The translations under genes were made by a program, and so were the position numbers. Positions 53,761 to 63,060 of a stretch of 64,000 nt of DNA are shown here, piece by piece. A model generated the notes under the pieces. That model did no database searches, was not told the DNA's origin, and saw nothing but the letters and a program-made list of their open reading frames with translations. The stretch's first letter is position 1. Every line of letters begins with the position of its first letter. The DNA is from Parabacteroides goldsteinii (GTDB lineage Bacteria > Bacteroidota > Bacteroidia > Bacteroidales > Tannerellaceae): contig NZ_JADNBB010000019.1 of NCBI RefSeq assembly GCF_015550595.1, positions 1 to 64,000 on the forward strand, written 5' to 3'.

Positions 53761-55305
53761 ATGAAGACATATATAAAGACAACACTGGCTGTGTTATTTT
53801 CGGGAATGTTCCTCTTCTCCTCGTGCGATAGTCAGTTAGATCAAACGAATCCCAATAAAGCAACAGAAGATACTTTCTGGAAAGATGAAGCCGATTTTAA
53901 TTTGGCATTGACCTCTTGTTATACTCCATTGAAAAATGCCCTGAACGGGGGATATTATGGAACCCGCGGCGTGATGCTTCGTATTGCGCGTGCCGATGAA
54001 GTAGATTTCCGTAATGATATTTCAGATGTATATACGGTGAATCGTTTTACAAGCAGTAATACGAATTCCCTGACCCAGGGTATGTTCTATCAGTTCTATA
54101 ATGCTCTGTACCGTACTAATTCTATCATGCAGAAACTGGAAGAAAAGGGCGACCAATTCACGCAGGAGTTTCAGGATGCCGTAACCGGTGAATGTTTGTT
54201 CATTCGTGGATTTTATCTGTTCCAGTTGGCGAAAGAGTTTCAGAATGTTCCTTTGAGATTAACGGCTTCACAATCACCTTCTACTTTCCCATTGGCAAAA
54301 TCTTCCCAGTCTGAGGTATGGGCTCAGGCTGAAGTCGATCTGAGAAAAGCAGCGGAGCTTCTTCCCGTTACAAATAAAGTAGGGAAACCGACTAAAGGTG
54401 CGGCGAACGCAGCTTTAGGTAAATTGTATATTTATGAAGAGGAATGGCAGAAAGCTATCGATGTGATGGAGCCACTTACAAAAAGTCCGTATACATACCG
54501 ACTGGTTGATGATTTTTATTGGAATTTTGATGATGAACACGAGAACAACTCGGAAAGTATTTTTGAATTGCTGATTGAAGATGTAGGTGGTACGGATTTG
54601 TGGGGTAATGGTGAGAATATTAACTCTACCCAATCTAATACTCGTCCGAAAGAATATGCAGCAGCAGAAGTAGGTGGCTGGTATGAAGCAAACCCGACTC
54701 AGCAGATGATGGATATACTCCTGAAGGAAAAGGATAAAGATGGTAATTATGATTATCGTACCCGTTGTTCCGTAGCTTGGGATTATGAAGGTTGTATGTA
54801 TTATCAGAAACCTTTCCGTGAGGTGTTTGCACAGGATAAATGGAACACTTATTGGATATTGAAATATCAGAACTGGAAAACGTTGACTGAAGAGATTGCT
54901 CCTCCGAAATCATTTATTAATGAGCGTGCAATCCGTTATGCAGATGTATTGTTGTTATTGGCCGAAGCAAATCTGAACCAGGGAAAACTGGATGTGGCGA
55001 TTGGCTATATCAACCAGATACGTCAGCGTGCTAACCTGAATGACTATAGTGGAGACAGAACCAAAGAGGCCGTGTTCGAAGATTTGGTACATCAACGTGC
55101 GGTAGAACTCTTTGTGGAAGGTGAACGATTCTATGATTTGCGTCGATGGGGATTGTTTGATCAGACATTGAAATCATGTGATGAAGTTCGTTATCAAAAT
55201 TTTGCTGGAGGAAAGTCTGGAAATACCAATAAGTTCTATTATTTCCCGATACCGGCAAAAGAACTGGAAACAAACGAATTATGTACACCAAATGAAGGTT
55301 GGTAA
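53761..55305 (+). CDS. SusD/RagB glycan-binding lipoprotein (PUL 3)
   Basis: A 514-residue surface lipoprotein starting MKTYIKTTLAVLFSG with lipobox FSSC (Cys22 of the ATG form). The frame opens at a TTG 15 bp earlier, which is not used. SusD marks include FIRGFYLFQLAKEFQNVPLR and INERAIRYADVLLLLAEANL, INQIRQRANLNDYSG, HQRAVELFVEGERFYDLRRW. It follows susC by 15 bp and ends at a strong terminator. Confidence 0.93.
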   Translation: MKTYIKTTLAVLFSGMFLFSSCDSQLDQTNPNKATEDTFWKDEADFNLALTSCYTPLKNALNGGYYGTRGVMLRIARADEVDFRNDISDVYTVNRFTSSNTNSLTQGMFYQFYNALYRTNSIMQKLEEKGDQFTQEFQDAVTGECLFIRGFYLFQLAKEFQNVPLRLTASQSPSTFPLAKSSQSEVWAQAEVDLRKAAELLPVTNKVGKPTKGAANAALGKLYIYEEEWQKAIDVMEPLTKSPYTYRLVDDFYWNFDDEHENNSESIFELLIEDVGGTDLWGNGENINSTQSNTRPKEYAAAEVGGWYEANPTQQMMDILLKEKDKDGNYDYRTRCSVAWDYEGCMYYQKPFREVFAQDKWNTYWILKYQNWKTLTEEIAPPKSFINERAIRYADVLLLLAEANLNQGKLDVAIGYINQIRQRANLNDYSGDRTKEAVFEDLVHQRAVELFVEGERFYDLRRWGLFDQTLKSCDEVRYQNFAGGKSGNTNKFYYFPIPAKELETNELCTPNEGW

Positions 55306-55335
55306 TAATTTGTTTTAATAGGTAGTTTTTTTATC

Positions 55336-55380
55336 AAGCCGGCTGTGATTAGTGTATTACGCATTATAGCCGGCTTTTTT
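55336..55380 (+). terminator. terminator between susD and the sulfatase gene (PUL 3)
   Basis: AAGCCGGCT and AGCCGGCTT pair around a 23-nt loop, followed by seven T. The enzyme genes downstream therefore depend on read-through or on a promoter of their own in the 36 bp before the sulfatase start. Confidence 0.9.
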
Positions 55381-55416
55381 TATTATACTTATTCTATAAT
55401 TTGACAGCAGTAAAGT

Positions 55417-56934
55417 ATGAGAATATTTAATATTATAATAACTTCGACCTGTATCCTTGCCGGTTTTTCCTGTAGTAAAAAAGAAGAAGGCAAACCCAAT
55501 GTGATCTATATATTAATGGATGATATGGGATATGGAGATCTGCAATGTTACGGACAGCAAAAGATTGAAACACCGAATATCGACCGGCTGAGAGATGCCG
55601 GCATGCAATTTACCCAACACTATACCGGATCTCCGGTATCTGCCCCAGCAAGATGTGTATTGCTGACGGGGCTTCATTCCGGGCATACACAGATTAGGGC
55701 AAATGATGAAATGCCGGAAAGAGGTGCCGTCAATAGCCACGATTCGATGTTCGTTCATCCGGAACTGGAAGGGCAATATCCTTTGAAGGGAGGAACGATG
55801 ACGATCGGACGTCTGATGCAACTGGCCGGCTACAGGACCGGATGTTTCGGTAAGTGGGGACTGGGATATCCGGGGTCGGAAGGTGTGCCGAATAAACAAG
55901 GTTTCGACGAATTTTTCGGTTATAACTGCCAGCGTCAGGCACATACTTATTATCCTCCTTTCCTGTGGAAGAATGAGGAACGGATCTACCTGGATAATAA
56001 GGTACTTGATCCTCATCTGACTAAACTGGATGAAGGTACCGATCCTTACAGTGAGGCCAGTTACGCTAAATATACACAGCAGGTGTATGCAAACGATACT
56101 ATTTTTAGTGAATTACAACAGTTTGTCGATCAAAATAAAGAACAACCGTTTTTCCTGATGTGGACGACACCTCTTCCGCATGTTTCATTGCAGGCTCCGG
56201 AGCGTTGGGTGAAATATTATGTCGATAAATTCGGAGAGGAAGAGCCTTATACCGGTACGCAGGGATATATGCCTTGTCGTTACCCACATGCGACCTATGC
56301 TGCTATGATCAGTTATTTTGACGAGCAGGTTGGTAAATTAGTCGATCAGTTAAAGCGGAATGGATTATATGAAAATACAATCATTATTTTCACCTCGGAT
56401 AACGGGCCGACTTTTAACGGAGGAAGCGATTCTCCCTGGTTTGATAGCGGAGGGCCTTTCAAATCGGAATATGGTTGGGGAAAATGTTTCGTCCATGAAG
56501 GTGGAATACGGGTTCCGGCAATTGTTTCGTGGCCGGGACAGATAGAAGCCGGAAGTACTACGGATCATATCTGTTCATTTCAGGATGTAATGCCTACGCT
56601 GGCAGATATAGCTGAAATAGCTTGTCCGCCTACGGATGGTATCAGTTTCTTTCCTACTTTGAAGGGGGACAAATCCAGGCAGAAAGAACATGAATATCTA
56701 TATTGGGAATATCCTGATCCCCATATCGGTTTGAAAGCTGTTCGTTGGGGGAAATGGAAAGGGATCATCACAGATATCAGAAAAGGGAATGCGGTAATGG
56801 AACTGTATGATCTGAGTAACGACCTGCAGGAACTCCATGATGTTGCATCTGAACATCCTGATATCGTACAAAAATTACAACATTATATGGATATATCGCA
56901 TCAAACACCGGAAAATCCTAAGTTCCGTTTTTAA
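55417..56934 (+). CDS. S1-family sulfatase lipoprotein
   Basis: Hydrolyses a sulfate ester on a sugar. The 505-residue protein has a lipoprotein signal (FSC, Cys19), metal ligands in YILMDDMGYGD (Asp35, Asp36) and the maturation motif SAPARCVLLTG, whose Ser75 would be turned into formylglycine by an anaerobic maturase (not encoded here). Further active-site segments are CFGKWGLGYPG and IIIFTSDNGPTF. It resembles the second sulfatase of this PUL (both contain FGYNCQRQAH). The exact sulfated position cannot be told; galactose or N-acetylhexosamine sulfates are likely from context. Confidence 0.92.
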   Translation: MRIFNIIITSTCILAGFSCSKKEEGKPNVIYILMDDMGYGDLQCYGQQKIETPNIDRLRDAGMQFTQHYTGSPVSAPARCVLLTGLHSGHTQIRANDEMPERGAVNSHDSMFVHPELEGQYPLKGGTMTIGRLMQLAGYRTGCFGKWGLGYPGSEGVPNKQGFDEFFGYNCQRQAHTYYPPFLWKNEERIYLDNKVLDPHLTKLDEGTDPYSEASYAKYTQQVYANDTIFSELQQFVDQNKEQPFFLMWTTPLPHVSLQAPERWVKYYVDKFGEEEPYTGTQGYMPCRYPHATYAAMISYFDEQVGKLVDQLKRNGLYENTIIIFTSDNGPTFNGGSDSPWFDSGGPFKSEYGWGKCFVHEGGIRVPAIVSWPGQIEAGSTTDHICSFQDVMPTLADIAEIACPPTDGISFFPTLKGDKSRQKEHEYLYWEYPDPHIGLKAVRWGKWKGIITDIRKGNAVMELYDLSNDLQELHDVASEHPDIVQKLQHYMDISHQTPENPKFRF

Positions 56935-56945
56935 AAGGTTGATAA

Positions 56946-59405
56946 ATGGAATATATAGGTAAATTAAAATATAAATGGCTTCTATTTTTTCTGTTCTGTA
57001 GCTATCCTTATCTGGAAGCGGCCGATATCGTTTACTTTGATTCCGGTTGGAAGTTCTATCAGGGTAATACAGGACAGGCAGTGATATTACCCGGTTATAA
57101 CGATTCCGGTTGGCGGACGCTCAATTTACCTCACGACTGGAGCATAGAGGGTGCGTATGACCAGATTGCTAACGGTACAGACTGGCAAAGCGGTTTTCTG
57201 CCGGCAGGAATAGGGTGGTATCGTAAAACTTTTGTTTATGATCCGACGTGGGTAGCAAAGAAAGTTCGTATTCAGTTCGATGGAATTTATCTGAACAGTG
57301 AAGTCTGGATCAATGGTCATTCCTTGGGAAAACGTCCGAACGGATATATCGGTTTCGAATATGATCTGACCCCTTACCTGAAAGAAGGTGATAATTGTAT
57401 CGCAGTAAAAGTCGATCAATCCAAACCTCTTACCGCGCGTTGGTATACCGGTTCCGGTATTTACCGGCATGTTCGTCTGCATATATCTTCTCCTGTGCAT
57501 ATTGCTTATTCTGGTGTTTATTTTAAAGTAGATACGTTCTTACAAGATAAGGCGTTATGCGCTGTCAATGTTTCTGTGGTGAATCCGGATAAAGAAAAAA
57601 TACGGGTTATTTCTTGTTTGCAGGATAAGAATGGGCAGACGATTGCCCGGAGCATCGGATCGGAAGACACACTTTTCGAAGATAAAGTGGAAATGAATGT
57701 TGTCAATCCGGAACGTTGGTCTCCTGAAAGTCCGGTTGTTTATACATTAATATGTCAGTTGGAAAAGGAAGGAAAGATATTGGATGAGGTACGACAACTA
57801 GTTGGTTTTCGCACTTTGGAGTTCAGTCCTGAATTTGGTTTTAAGCTGAATGGGAAGGAAACAAAATTAAAAGGAGTCTGTGATCATCATACGGCGGGGG
57901 CAGTAGGAGCAGCCGTTCCGGAGGATATCCTCTACTATCGGTTGAAACTTCTGAAAGATATGGGATGCAATGCTATTCGTACATCTCATAATCCTTTTTC
58001 GCCGGAGTTTTATACGATGTGTGATACGATAGGGCTGATGGTTTTGAATGAAGGGTTGGACGGGTGGAATACACCGAAAGCTGCCGATGATTACGGTAAT
58101 TATTTTGATGAATGGTGGAAGAAGGATATGACTGATTTTATCAAGCGCGACCGTAATCATCCGTCTGTCATTATGTGGAGCATTGGAAATGAAGTGAGTA
58201 AAGCATCGCAGGAGGTACAACGCAATCTGGTCGATTTATTTCATTCACTGGACACACGTCCGGTGACACAGGGGGGAGCCGATCCGACCCGGGGGATGTC
58301 TGTCGATTATGAAAAGAATTTTGGGATGCTCGATGTTGTCGGTTTCAATGGCAACGGAGAGGAAGTCGGCGAGTTTGAGAAGTTCCGGAACGATTTCCCG
58401 TCTGTATGTGCTGTTGCGACCGAAGTACCGCATACCTATCAAACCCGTGGCGTCTATCGGACAAAGACTCAATGGAGGAGGAGGGACTTTCCTGCTCCCT
58501 GGGAAAAGAAAGATCCGATAAAATGGGACAAGTTTGAGAAACGGGTGTTTCCGATCCCGGACCTGAGTGAGGAGGAGTTTTTCCCGGAGGAAAAGGCTTA
58601 TCCGTATTATCAGTCATCGTATGATAATGCTTCGGTTCGTATCAGCGTTCGGAAAGCTTGGCAGCGGACTTGTTCATTTCCCTGGCTGATGGGTGAGTTT
58701 CGTTGGGGTAGTTTTGATTATCTGGGAGAAGCTGAATGGCCGCAACGTTGTGGAAACTTTGGAATTATCGATGTCGCAGCCATGCCGAAAGATGCCTATT
58801 ATCTGTATCAAAGCCTGTGGAGCGATAAGCCGATGGTACACCTGTTACCGCATTGGACGCACACCGGTAAAGAAGGGAAAACAGTTCCGGTCGTTGTATA
58901 TACGAATTGCGATTCGGTTGAATTGTTTTTAAATAATGTATCTTTGGGCATTCAACCTTATACAGGCGAGCAATTGATCTGGAATATTCCGTATGAAGCA
59001 GGTTGCATTGAAGCAAAGGCGAAGATCGGAAATGAAATTGTGGCAACAGATATACAGCGGACAGCCTCGTCTCCCTATACTGTCGGTTTCTCGGCAAATA
59101 AACTTAAGTTGAAAGCCGGATCATCCGAAGTGTCGCGACTCGAATTGTCAGTAGTCGATCGGGAGGGTGTTCTGTGTCCGTATGCTTCGGATGAATTATC
59201 TTTTGAACTGGATGGTCCCGTCCGCTTATTGGGGGTGGACAATGGAGATCCGGTAGATATGTTCCCCTACAAGCAATCTCGTTGTAAGAGCTTCAGAGGA
59301 AAATGCGTCTTGCTGGTACAGGCTACCGATATGCCGGGGGAAGCAGTAATCACCGTGCGTTCGGATAAACTGGCAGAGAAGAAAATAACGTTAGATATAA
59401 AATAG
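56946..59405 (+). CDS. GH2 glycosidase, probably beta-galactosidase
   Basis: An 819-residue exported enzyme (hydrophobic signal KWLLFFLFCSYPYLEAAD) of glycoside hydrolase family 2. Domain order: jelly-roll sugar-binding domain (LNLPHDWSIEGAY, GIGWYRKTF, GIYLNSEVWINGHSLGKRPN), Ig-like domain, TIM barrel with the acid/base region IMWSIGNEVSKAS (about residue 414) and the likely nucleophile in VATEVPHTYQTRG (about 493), then a DUF4982-type domain (VVVYTNCDSVELFLNNVSLG) and a further Ig-like domain. It lies 11 bp after the first sulfatase and 9 bp before the second, so they work on the same glycan. Confidence 0.9.
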   Translation: MEYIGKLKYKWLLFFLFCSYPYLEAADIVYFDSGWKFYQGNTGQAVILPGYNDSGWRTLNLPHDWSIEGAYDQIANGTDWQSGFLPAGIGWYRKTFVYDPTWVAKKVRIQFDGIYLNSEVWINGHSLGKRPNGYIGFEYDLTPYLKEGDNCIAVKVDQSKPLTARWYTGSGIYRHVRLHISSPVHIAYSGVYFKVDTFLQDKALCAVNVSVVNPDKEKIRVISCLQDKNGQTIARSIGSEDTLFEDKVEMNVVNPERWSPESPVVYTLICQLEKEGKILDEVRQLVGFRTLEFSPEFGFKLNGKETKLKGVCDHHTAGAVGAAVPEDILYYRLKLLKDMGCNAIRTSHNPFSPEFYTMCDTIGLMVLNEGLDGWNTPKAADDYGNYFDEWWKKDMTDFIKRDRNHPSVIMWSIGNEVSKASQEVQRNLVDLFHSLDTRPVTQGGADPTRGMSVDYEKNFGMLDVVGFNGNGEEVGEFEKFRNDFPSVCAVATEVPHTYQTRGVYRTKTQWRRRDFPAPWEKKDPIKWDKFEKRVFPIPDLSEEEFFPEEKAYPYYQSSYDNASVRISVRKAWQRTCSFPWLMGEFRWGSFDYLGEAEWPQRCGNFGIIDVAAMPKDAYYLYQSLWSDKPMVHLLPHWTHTGKEGKTVPVVVYTNCDSVELFLNNVSLGIQPYTGEQLIWNIPYEAGCIEAKAKIGNEIVATDIQRTASSPYTVGFSANKLKLKAGSSEVSRLELSVVDREGVLCPYASDELSFELDGPVRLLGVDNGDPVDMFPYKQSRCKSFRGKCVLLVQATDMPGEAVITVRSDKLAEKKITLDIK

Positions 59406-59414
59406 TAATAAGAA

Positions 59415-60818
59415 ATGAAAACACAACTCGTATTATGCGTAGGCGGTTCCCTGCTAGCCGGAATGTCAGCTTGTAAAAAAGAGGCTCCTGCAAAAGAGGT
59501 GCCAATGAACGTGATCTACATTCTGGCCGATGACCTCGGCTATGGTGACATAGGCTGTTACGGTCAGCTGAAAATCAAAACACCGAATATAGACAGGATG
59601 GCACAGGAAGGAATGCTGTTTACCCAGCATTATGCCGGCTGTACGGTCAGTGCCCCTTCCCGTTGTTCGTTGATGACCGGATTGCATACCGGACATTCAC
59701 AGATCCGGGGAAACCTGGAAATCAAACCCGAAGGACAGCAACCGATGACTGCCGATACCTATACGCTCGGTAAACTGATGAAGTCGGCCGGTTACACGAC
59801 CGGAATCTTCGGTAAATGGGGATTGGGGTATCCCGGTTCCAGTTCTGTTCCATCCAATATGGGATTTGATGAATTTTTCGGTTATAACTGCCAGCGTCAG
59901 GCACATTCCTATTATCCGGATCACTTATGGCATAACAATGATACGGTTTTCCTGCATGAAAACGATCATGAAGGCCGGCAGGTCTATTCGCAGGATCTGA
60001 TCCATGAACAGGCCTTAAAGTTTATCCGTGATAATAAAGACAAGCCTTTTTATGCGATGTTGACTTATACATTGCCCCACGCAGAACTGAACCTGCCGCA
60101 TGACTCTATCTACCGGATGTATGAAAATGCATTTGAAGAAGTTCCTTATGACGGAAAGATGGGATATCACCCGTCTGAAAAACCTTATGCCTCTTTCGCG
60201 GCGATGGTAAGCAGACTGGATAAATATGTCGGCGATGTTATGGCTGAACTTAAAGAACTGGGATTGGATAAGAATACGATCGTGATCTTCACCAGCGATA
60301 ACGGACCGCACCGGGAAGGTGGAGCGAACCCGGATTATTTCCTGAGCTACGGACCACTGAAAGGTGTAAAAAGGGATGTTTATGAAGGAGGTATCCGTGT
60401 GCCGATGGTAGCTTGGTGCCCGGATAAGATTAAGGCGGGTGTTAAGAACGATCATATCAGTGCCTTCTGGGATGTTATGCCGACATTGGCTGAATTGACA
60501 GGTGTTACTTTGCCTGAAACCGGAGACGGAATTTCTTTCCTGCCTACCTTATTTTCGAAAGACGGACAGAAGCAACATGAATATTTGTATTGGGAATTCC
60601 ATGAACTGAACGGACGCGAAGCTTTACGCAGCGGCAACTGGAAACTGATCCGGCAGCCGATCGTTGGTGAAACCATTCTGGAACTCTATGATTTGAGTTC
60701 GGATATTCATGAGGATAATAACCTGGCTCAGCAGAATCCGGAGAAGGTGAAAGAGTTGGAGGTATTAATGGACGGTGCACGTACGGAATCACCGTTGTTT
60801 AATTTCGGAAGAAAATGA
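59415..60818 (+). CDS. S1-family sulfatase lipoprotein
   Basis: A 467-residue sulfatase with lipoprotein signal (MSAC, Cys20), metal ligands in YILADDLGYGD, the Ser-type maturation motif SAPSRCSLMTG (Ser79), IFGKWGLGYPG and VIFTSDNGPH. It shares many stretches with the first sulfatase of this PUL, such as FGYNCQRQAHSYYP, but differs around the substrate pocket, so it may attack a different position or sugar. The stop overlaps the start of the GH20 gene by 4 bp. Confidence 0.92.
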   Translation: MKTQLVLCVGGSLLAGMSACKKEAPAKEVPMNVIYILADDLGYGDIGCYGQLKIKTPNIDRMAQEGMLFTQHYAGCTVSAPSRCSLMTGLHTGHSQIRGNLEIKPEGQQPMTADTYTLGKLMKSAGYTTGIFGKWGLGYPGSSSVPSNMGFDEFFGYNCQRQAHSYYPDHLWHNNDTVFLHENDHEGRQVYSQDLIHEQALKFIRDNKDKPFYAMLTYTLPHAELNLPHDSIYRMYENAFEEVPYDGKMGYHPSEKPYASFAAMVSRLDKYVGDVMAELKELGLDKNTIVIFTSDNGPHREGGANPDYFLSYGPLKGVKRDVYEGGIRVPMVAWCPDKIKAGVKNDHISAFWDVMPTLAELTGVTLPETGDGISFLPTLFSKDGQKQHEYLYWEFHELNGREALRSGNWKLIRQPIVGETILELYDLSSDIHEDNNLAQQNPEKVKELEVLMDGARTESPLFNFGRK

Positions 60819-62866
60819 AAACGACTTTATTAGCTTGTTTATTATTCGTTACGGGCAGTTTGTTTGCCCGTAACCTGGATAAAACATTCCAGCTATTACC
60901 ACAGCCGCAATCTGTTGAAGTCCTTTCCGGGAAAGGATTGAACTTCGGAGAATTGTCGTATGTATCGTCTGCCGAGGGTGCTTCGATCCCTGTACTGGGT
61001 GAGATTGTAAACGGATTACCTCAAAGCAAACGTGCCGGTAAAGGTGTCTGGTTTCAATTGTCGACGACAAATGTACCAGACTCTCCCGAAGGATATGTGC
61101 TTGAAATATCTGATAAAGGGGTAACCGTTACATCGAGAGATAATGCCGGGCTTTTTTACGGTGCACAGACATTGGAGCAGTTGCTGGAAGACAGCCGTGA
61201 TTTTAAGAAGGAAATACCTTCGATGAAGATAACGGATTATCCGGCAATCGCCTATCGTGCTGTCCATCTCGATACCAAGCATCACCTGGATCGTATGGAG
61301 TACTATTACCGTATGGTGGATAAGTTGGCCCGTTATAAAGTGAATGCAATAATCTGGGAATTGGAAGATAAGTTGCGTTTTACCCGTCGTCCTGAAGCCG
61401 GTGCTCCGAATGCAATCAGCAAACAGGAGATGCAGGCTTTATGCCGGTATGCGAAGGAGCGGAATGTGGAGATCAGTCCGTTGGTACAAGGTCTGGGACA
61501 TGCCGGATTTATTCTGAAGCACCATTGGGAATTGCGGGAGAATCCGGCAAGCGACTGGGAATTCTGCCCGTCCGATCCCCGTACGTACGAGGTGCAGTTC
61601 GATCTGTATCTGGATGCGCTCGAAGCAATGCCCTATGGAAAATATCTGCATGTAGGCGGGGATGAGATAACTGCTATTGGTATCGATGACCGTTGTAAGG
61701 CTACCGGAAAGTCTGCATTCGAATTGCAGATGGTATGGTTGAAAAAGGTTTGTCAGTTTGCTGTCGATCATGGTCGTATTCCTATATTCTGGGATGACAT
61801 GCCGCTTAAATATGCCGGTCTGTGGGAACTGGCTTTGAGTGATAAGACGGAAGAGGAAGTGGCAAAGGAATGGAATACTGAAAAGCTGGACAAAGCGATC
61901 GATCTCTTTCCGAAAGAATGTGTGTATATGCGTTGGAAATATGAAGATGCGACCGCTCCGGCACATCGAAAGCTGCTGAAATGGTATAGCGATAAAGGGC
62001 TGAAAGTGATGGGAGCAACTGCTGCGTCAGCCGGTGACTCGCCTTTCCTGCCACGTAATAACACACGGTCGGGATATGTGAAAGGTTTCAGTCAGCTTGT
62101 TGCGGAAAATCATCTGGAAGGAATTCTTGCAACAGCCTGGGATGACGGCTCTCCGCATCTGGAAACAGTTTGGCGCGGTTATATCGCGCAAGGTGAGTTC
62201 GGCTGGAATCCGACAGCACGGGATATAGAAACCTTCAAGAAGGTTCATGCCCAGCGTGAATATGGTTTCCGTCCGGAAGAGAACCGGATGCAGTTTCTCG
62301 ATGAACTGGAAAAAGCAATCTTCTTCTTTGACGGAGCATTAGTCACTTCCGGACGGAGAAACCCGGCCTGGGGAACAACGGCCTTTACACTGATGGAATT
62401 GCCGGATAAGGCAAATCCGGGTATATGGAGCGAAACATATAAAGAGAAAATAGCGAAAGCCAAAGAGGAAGCAAAACGCTATGAGCTTATTGCAAGTGGA
62501 GTTCGTACGGCTGAAAAAAATGCTTTGCGTAACCGTTATACCCTGGAAGTGTATGAGCAAACGAATAATTTACAAAACTATCCGACCCGTTTGATACTGG
62601 CATTGAATGAGTATGACACGGCGAAAGATGCTGCTGCCCGCAAAGCCACTTTGGATAAAGTTGTCGGAGTTTGTAATTATTTCAACGAAATGCGTTCCAG
62701 CCTGGAAGCTGTTTATTCGGAAACCCGTTTTATGCAGCAACCGGAAGGTTTTATTGCCGATATGAATCACCATAACCATTTGTCATCGAAAACAGAAAAT
62801 AGCGACTGGCTCTATCTGTATGAAATCCCGATGATAAAGAAGGTGCTTCAATGGGCTGATCGATAA
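60815..62866 (+). CDS. GH20 beta-N-acetylhexosaminidase
   Basis: Removes terminal beta-linked GlcNAc or GalNAc. The 683-residue exported protein (signal LLACLLFVTGSLFAR) has the N-terminal GH20b domain (EGYVLEISDKGVTVTSRDNA, GLFYGAQTLEQLL) and the catalytic barrel, with YRAVHLDTKHHLDRMEYYY, PLVQGLGHAGFILKH and the catalytic pair in HVGGDEI (Asp283, Glu284). The C-terminal extension of about 200 residues is helical. It is translationally coupled to the second sulfatase, so desulfation probably precedes its action. Some GH20 enzymes tolerate 6-sulfated GlcNAc; this one cannot be assigned. Confidence 0.92.
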   Translation: MKTTLLACLLFVTGSLFARNLDKTFQLLPQPQSVEVLSGKGLNFGELSYVSSAEGASIPVLGEIVNGLPQSKRAGKGVWFQLSTTNVPDSPEGYVLEISDKGVTVTSRDNAGLFYGAQTLEQLLEDSRDFKKEIPSMKITDYPAIAYRAVHLDTKHHLDRMEYYYRMVDKLARYKVNAIIWELEDKLRFTRRPEAGAPNAISKQEMQALCRYAKERNVEISPLVQGLGHAGFILKHHWELRENPASDWEFCPSDPRTYEVQFDLYLDALEAMPYGKYLHVGGDEITAIGIDDRCKATGKSAFELQMVWLKKVCQFAVDHGRIPIFWDDMPLKYAGLWELALSDKTEEEVAKEWNTEKLDKAIDLFPKECVYMRWKYEDATAPAHRKLLKWYSDKGLKVMGATAASAGDSPFLPRNNTRSGYVKGFSQLVAENHLEGILATAWDDGSPHLETVWRGYIAQGEFGWNPTARDIETFKKVHAQREYGFRPEENRMQFLDELEKAIFFFDGALVTSGRRNPAWGTTAFTLMELPDKANPGIWSETYKEKIAKAKEEAKRYELIASGVRTAEKNALRNRYTLEVYEQTNNLQNYPTRLILALNEYDTAKDAAARKATLDKVVGVCNYFNEMRSSLEAVYSETRFMQQPEGFIADMNHHNHLSSKTENSDWLYLYEIPMIKKVLQWADR

Positions 62867-62910
62867 AGTGAGGTGTAATAAGCCAAAAATAATGTCCTGT
62901 ATAAACTTTA

Positions 62911-63000
62911 CTGGGAAGAGTGACTTCCCAGTGTTAGGAAGAGTGACTTCCCAGTGTTAGGAAGAGTGACTTCCCAGTGTTAGGAAGAGTGACTTCCTAA
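62911..63000. repeat. four 23-bp tandem repeats with hairpins
   Basis: GGAAGAGTGACTTCC begins at 62914, 62937, 62960 and 62983, each unit ending CAGTGTTA. Every unit is an inverted repeat (GGAAG/CTTCC, loop AGTGA), and the first extends to 9-bp arms (ACTGGGAAG/CTTCCCAGT). The array lies in the gap between the GH20 and GH2 genes. Confidence 0.95.
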
Positions 63001-63060
63001 AATGTTACTAAATAGCTCATATTTGATAACAACTGAATTAATAATATATAAATATTTACC

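Noticed and set aside
62911-63000. CRISPR array
   Set aside because: The 23-bp units are directly adjacent with no unique spacers and no cas genes are near.
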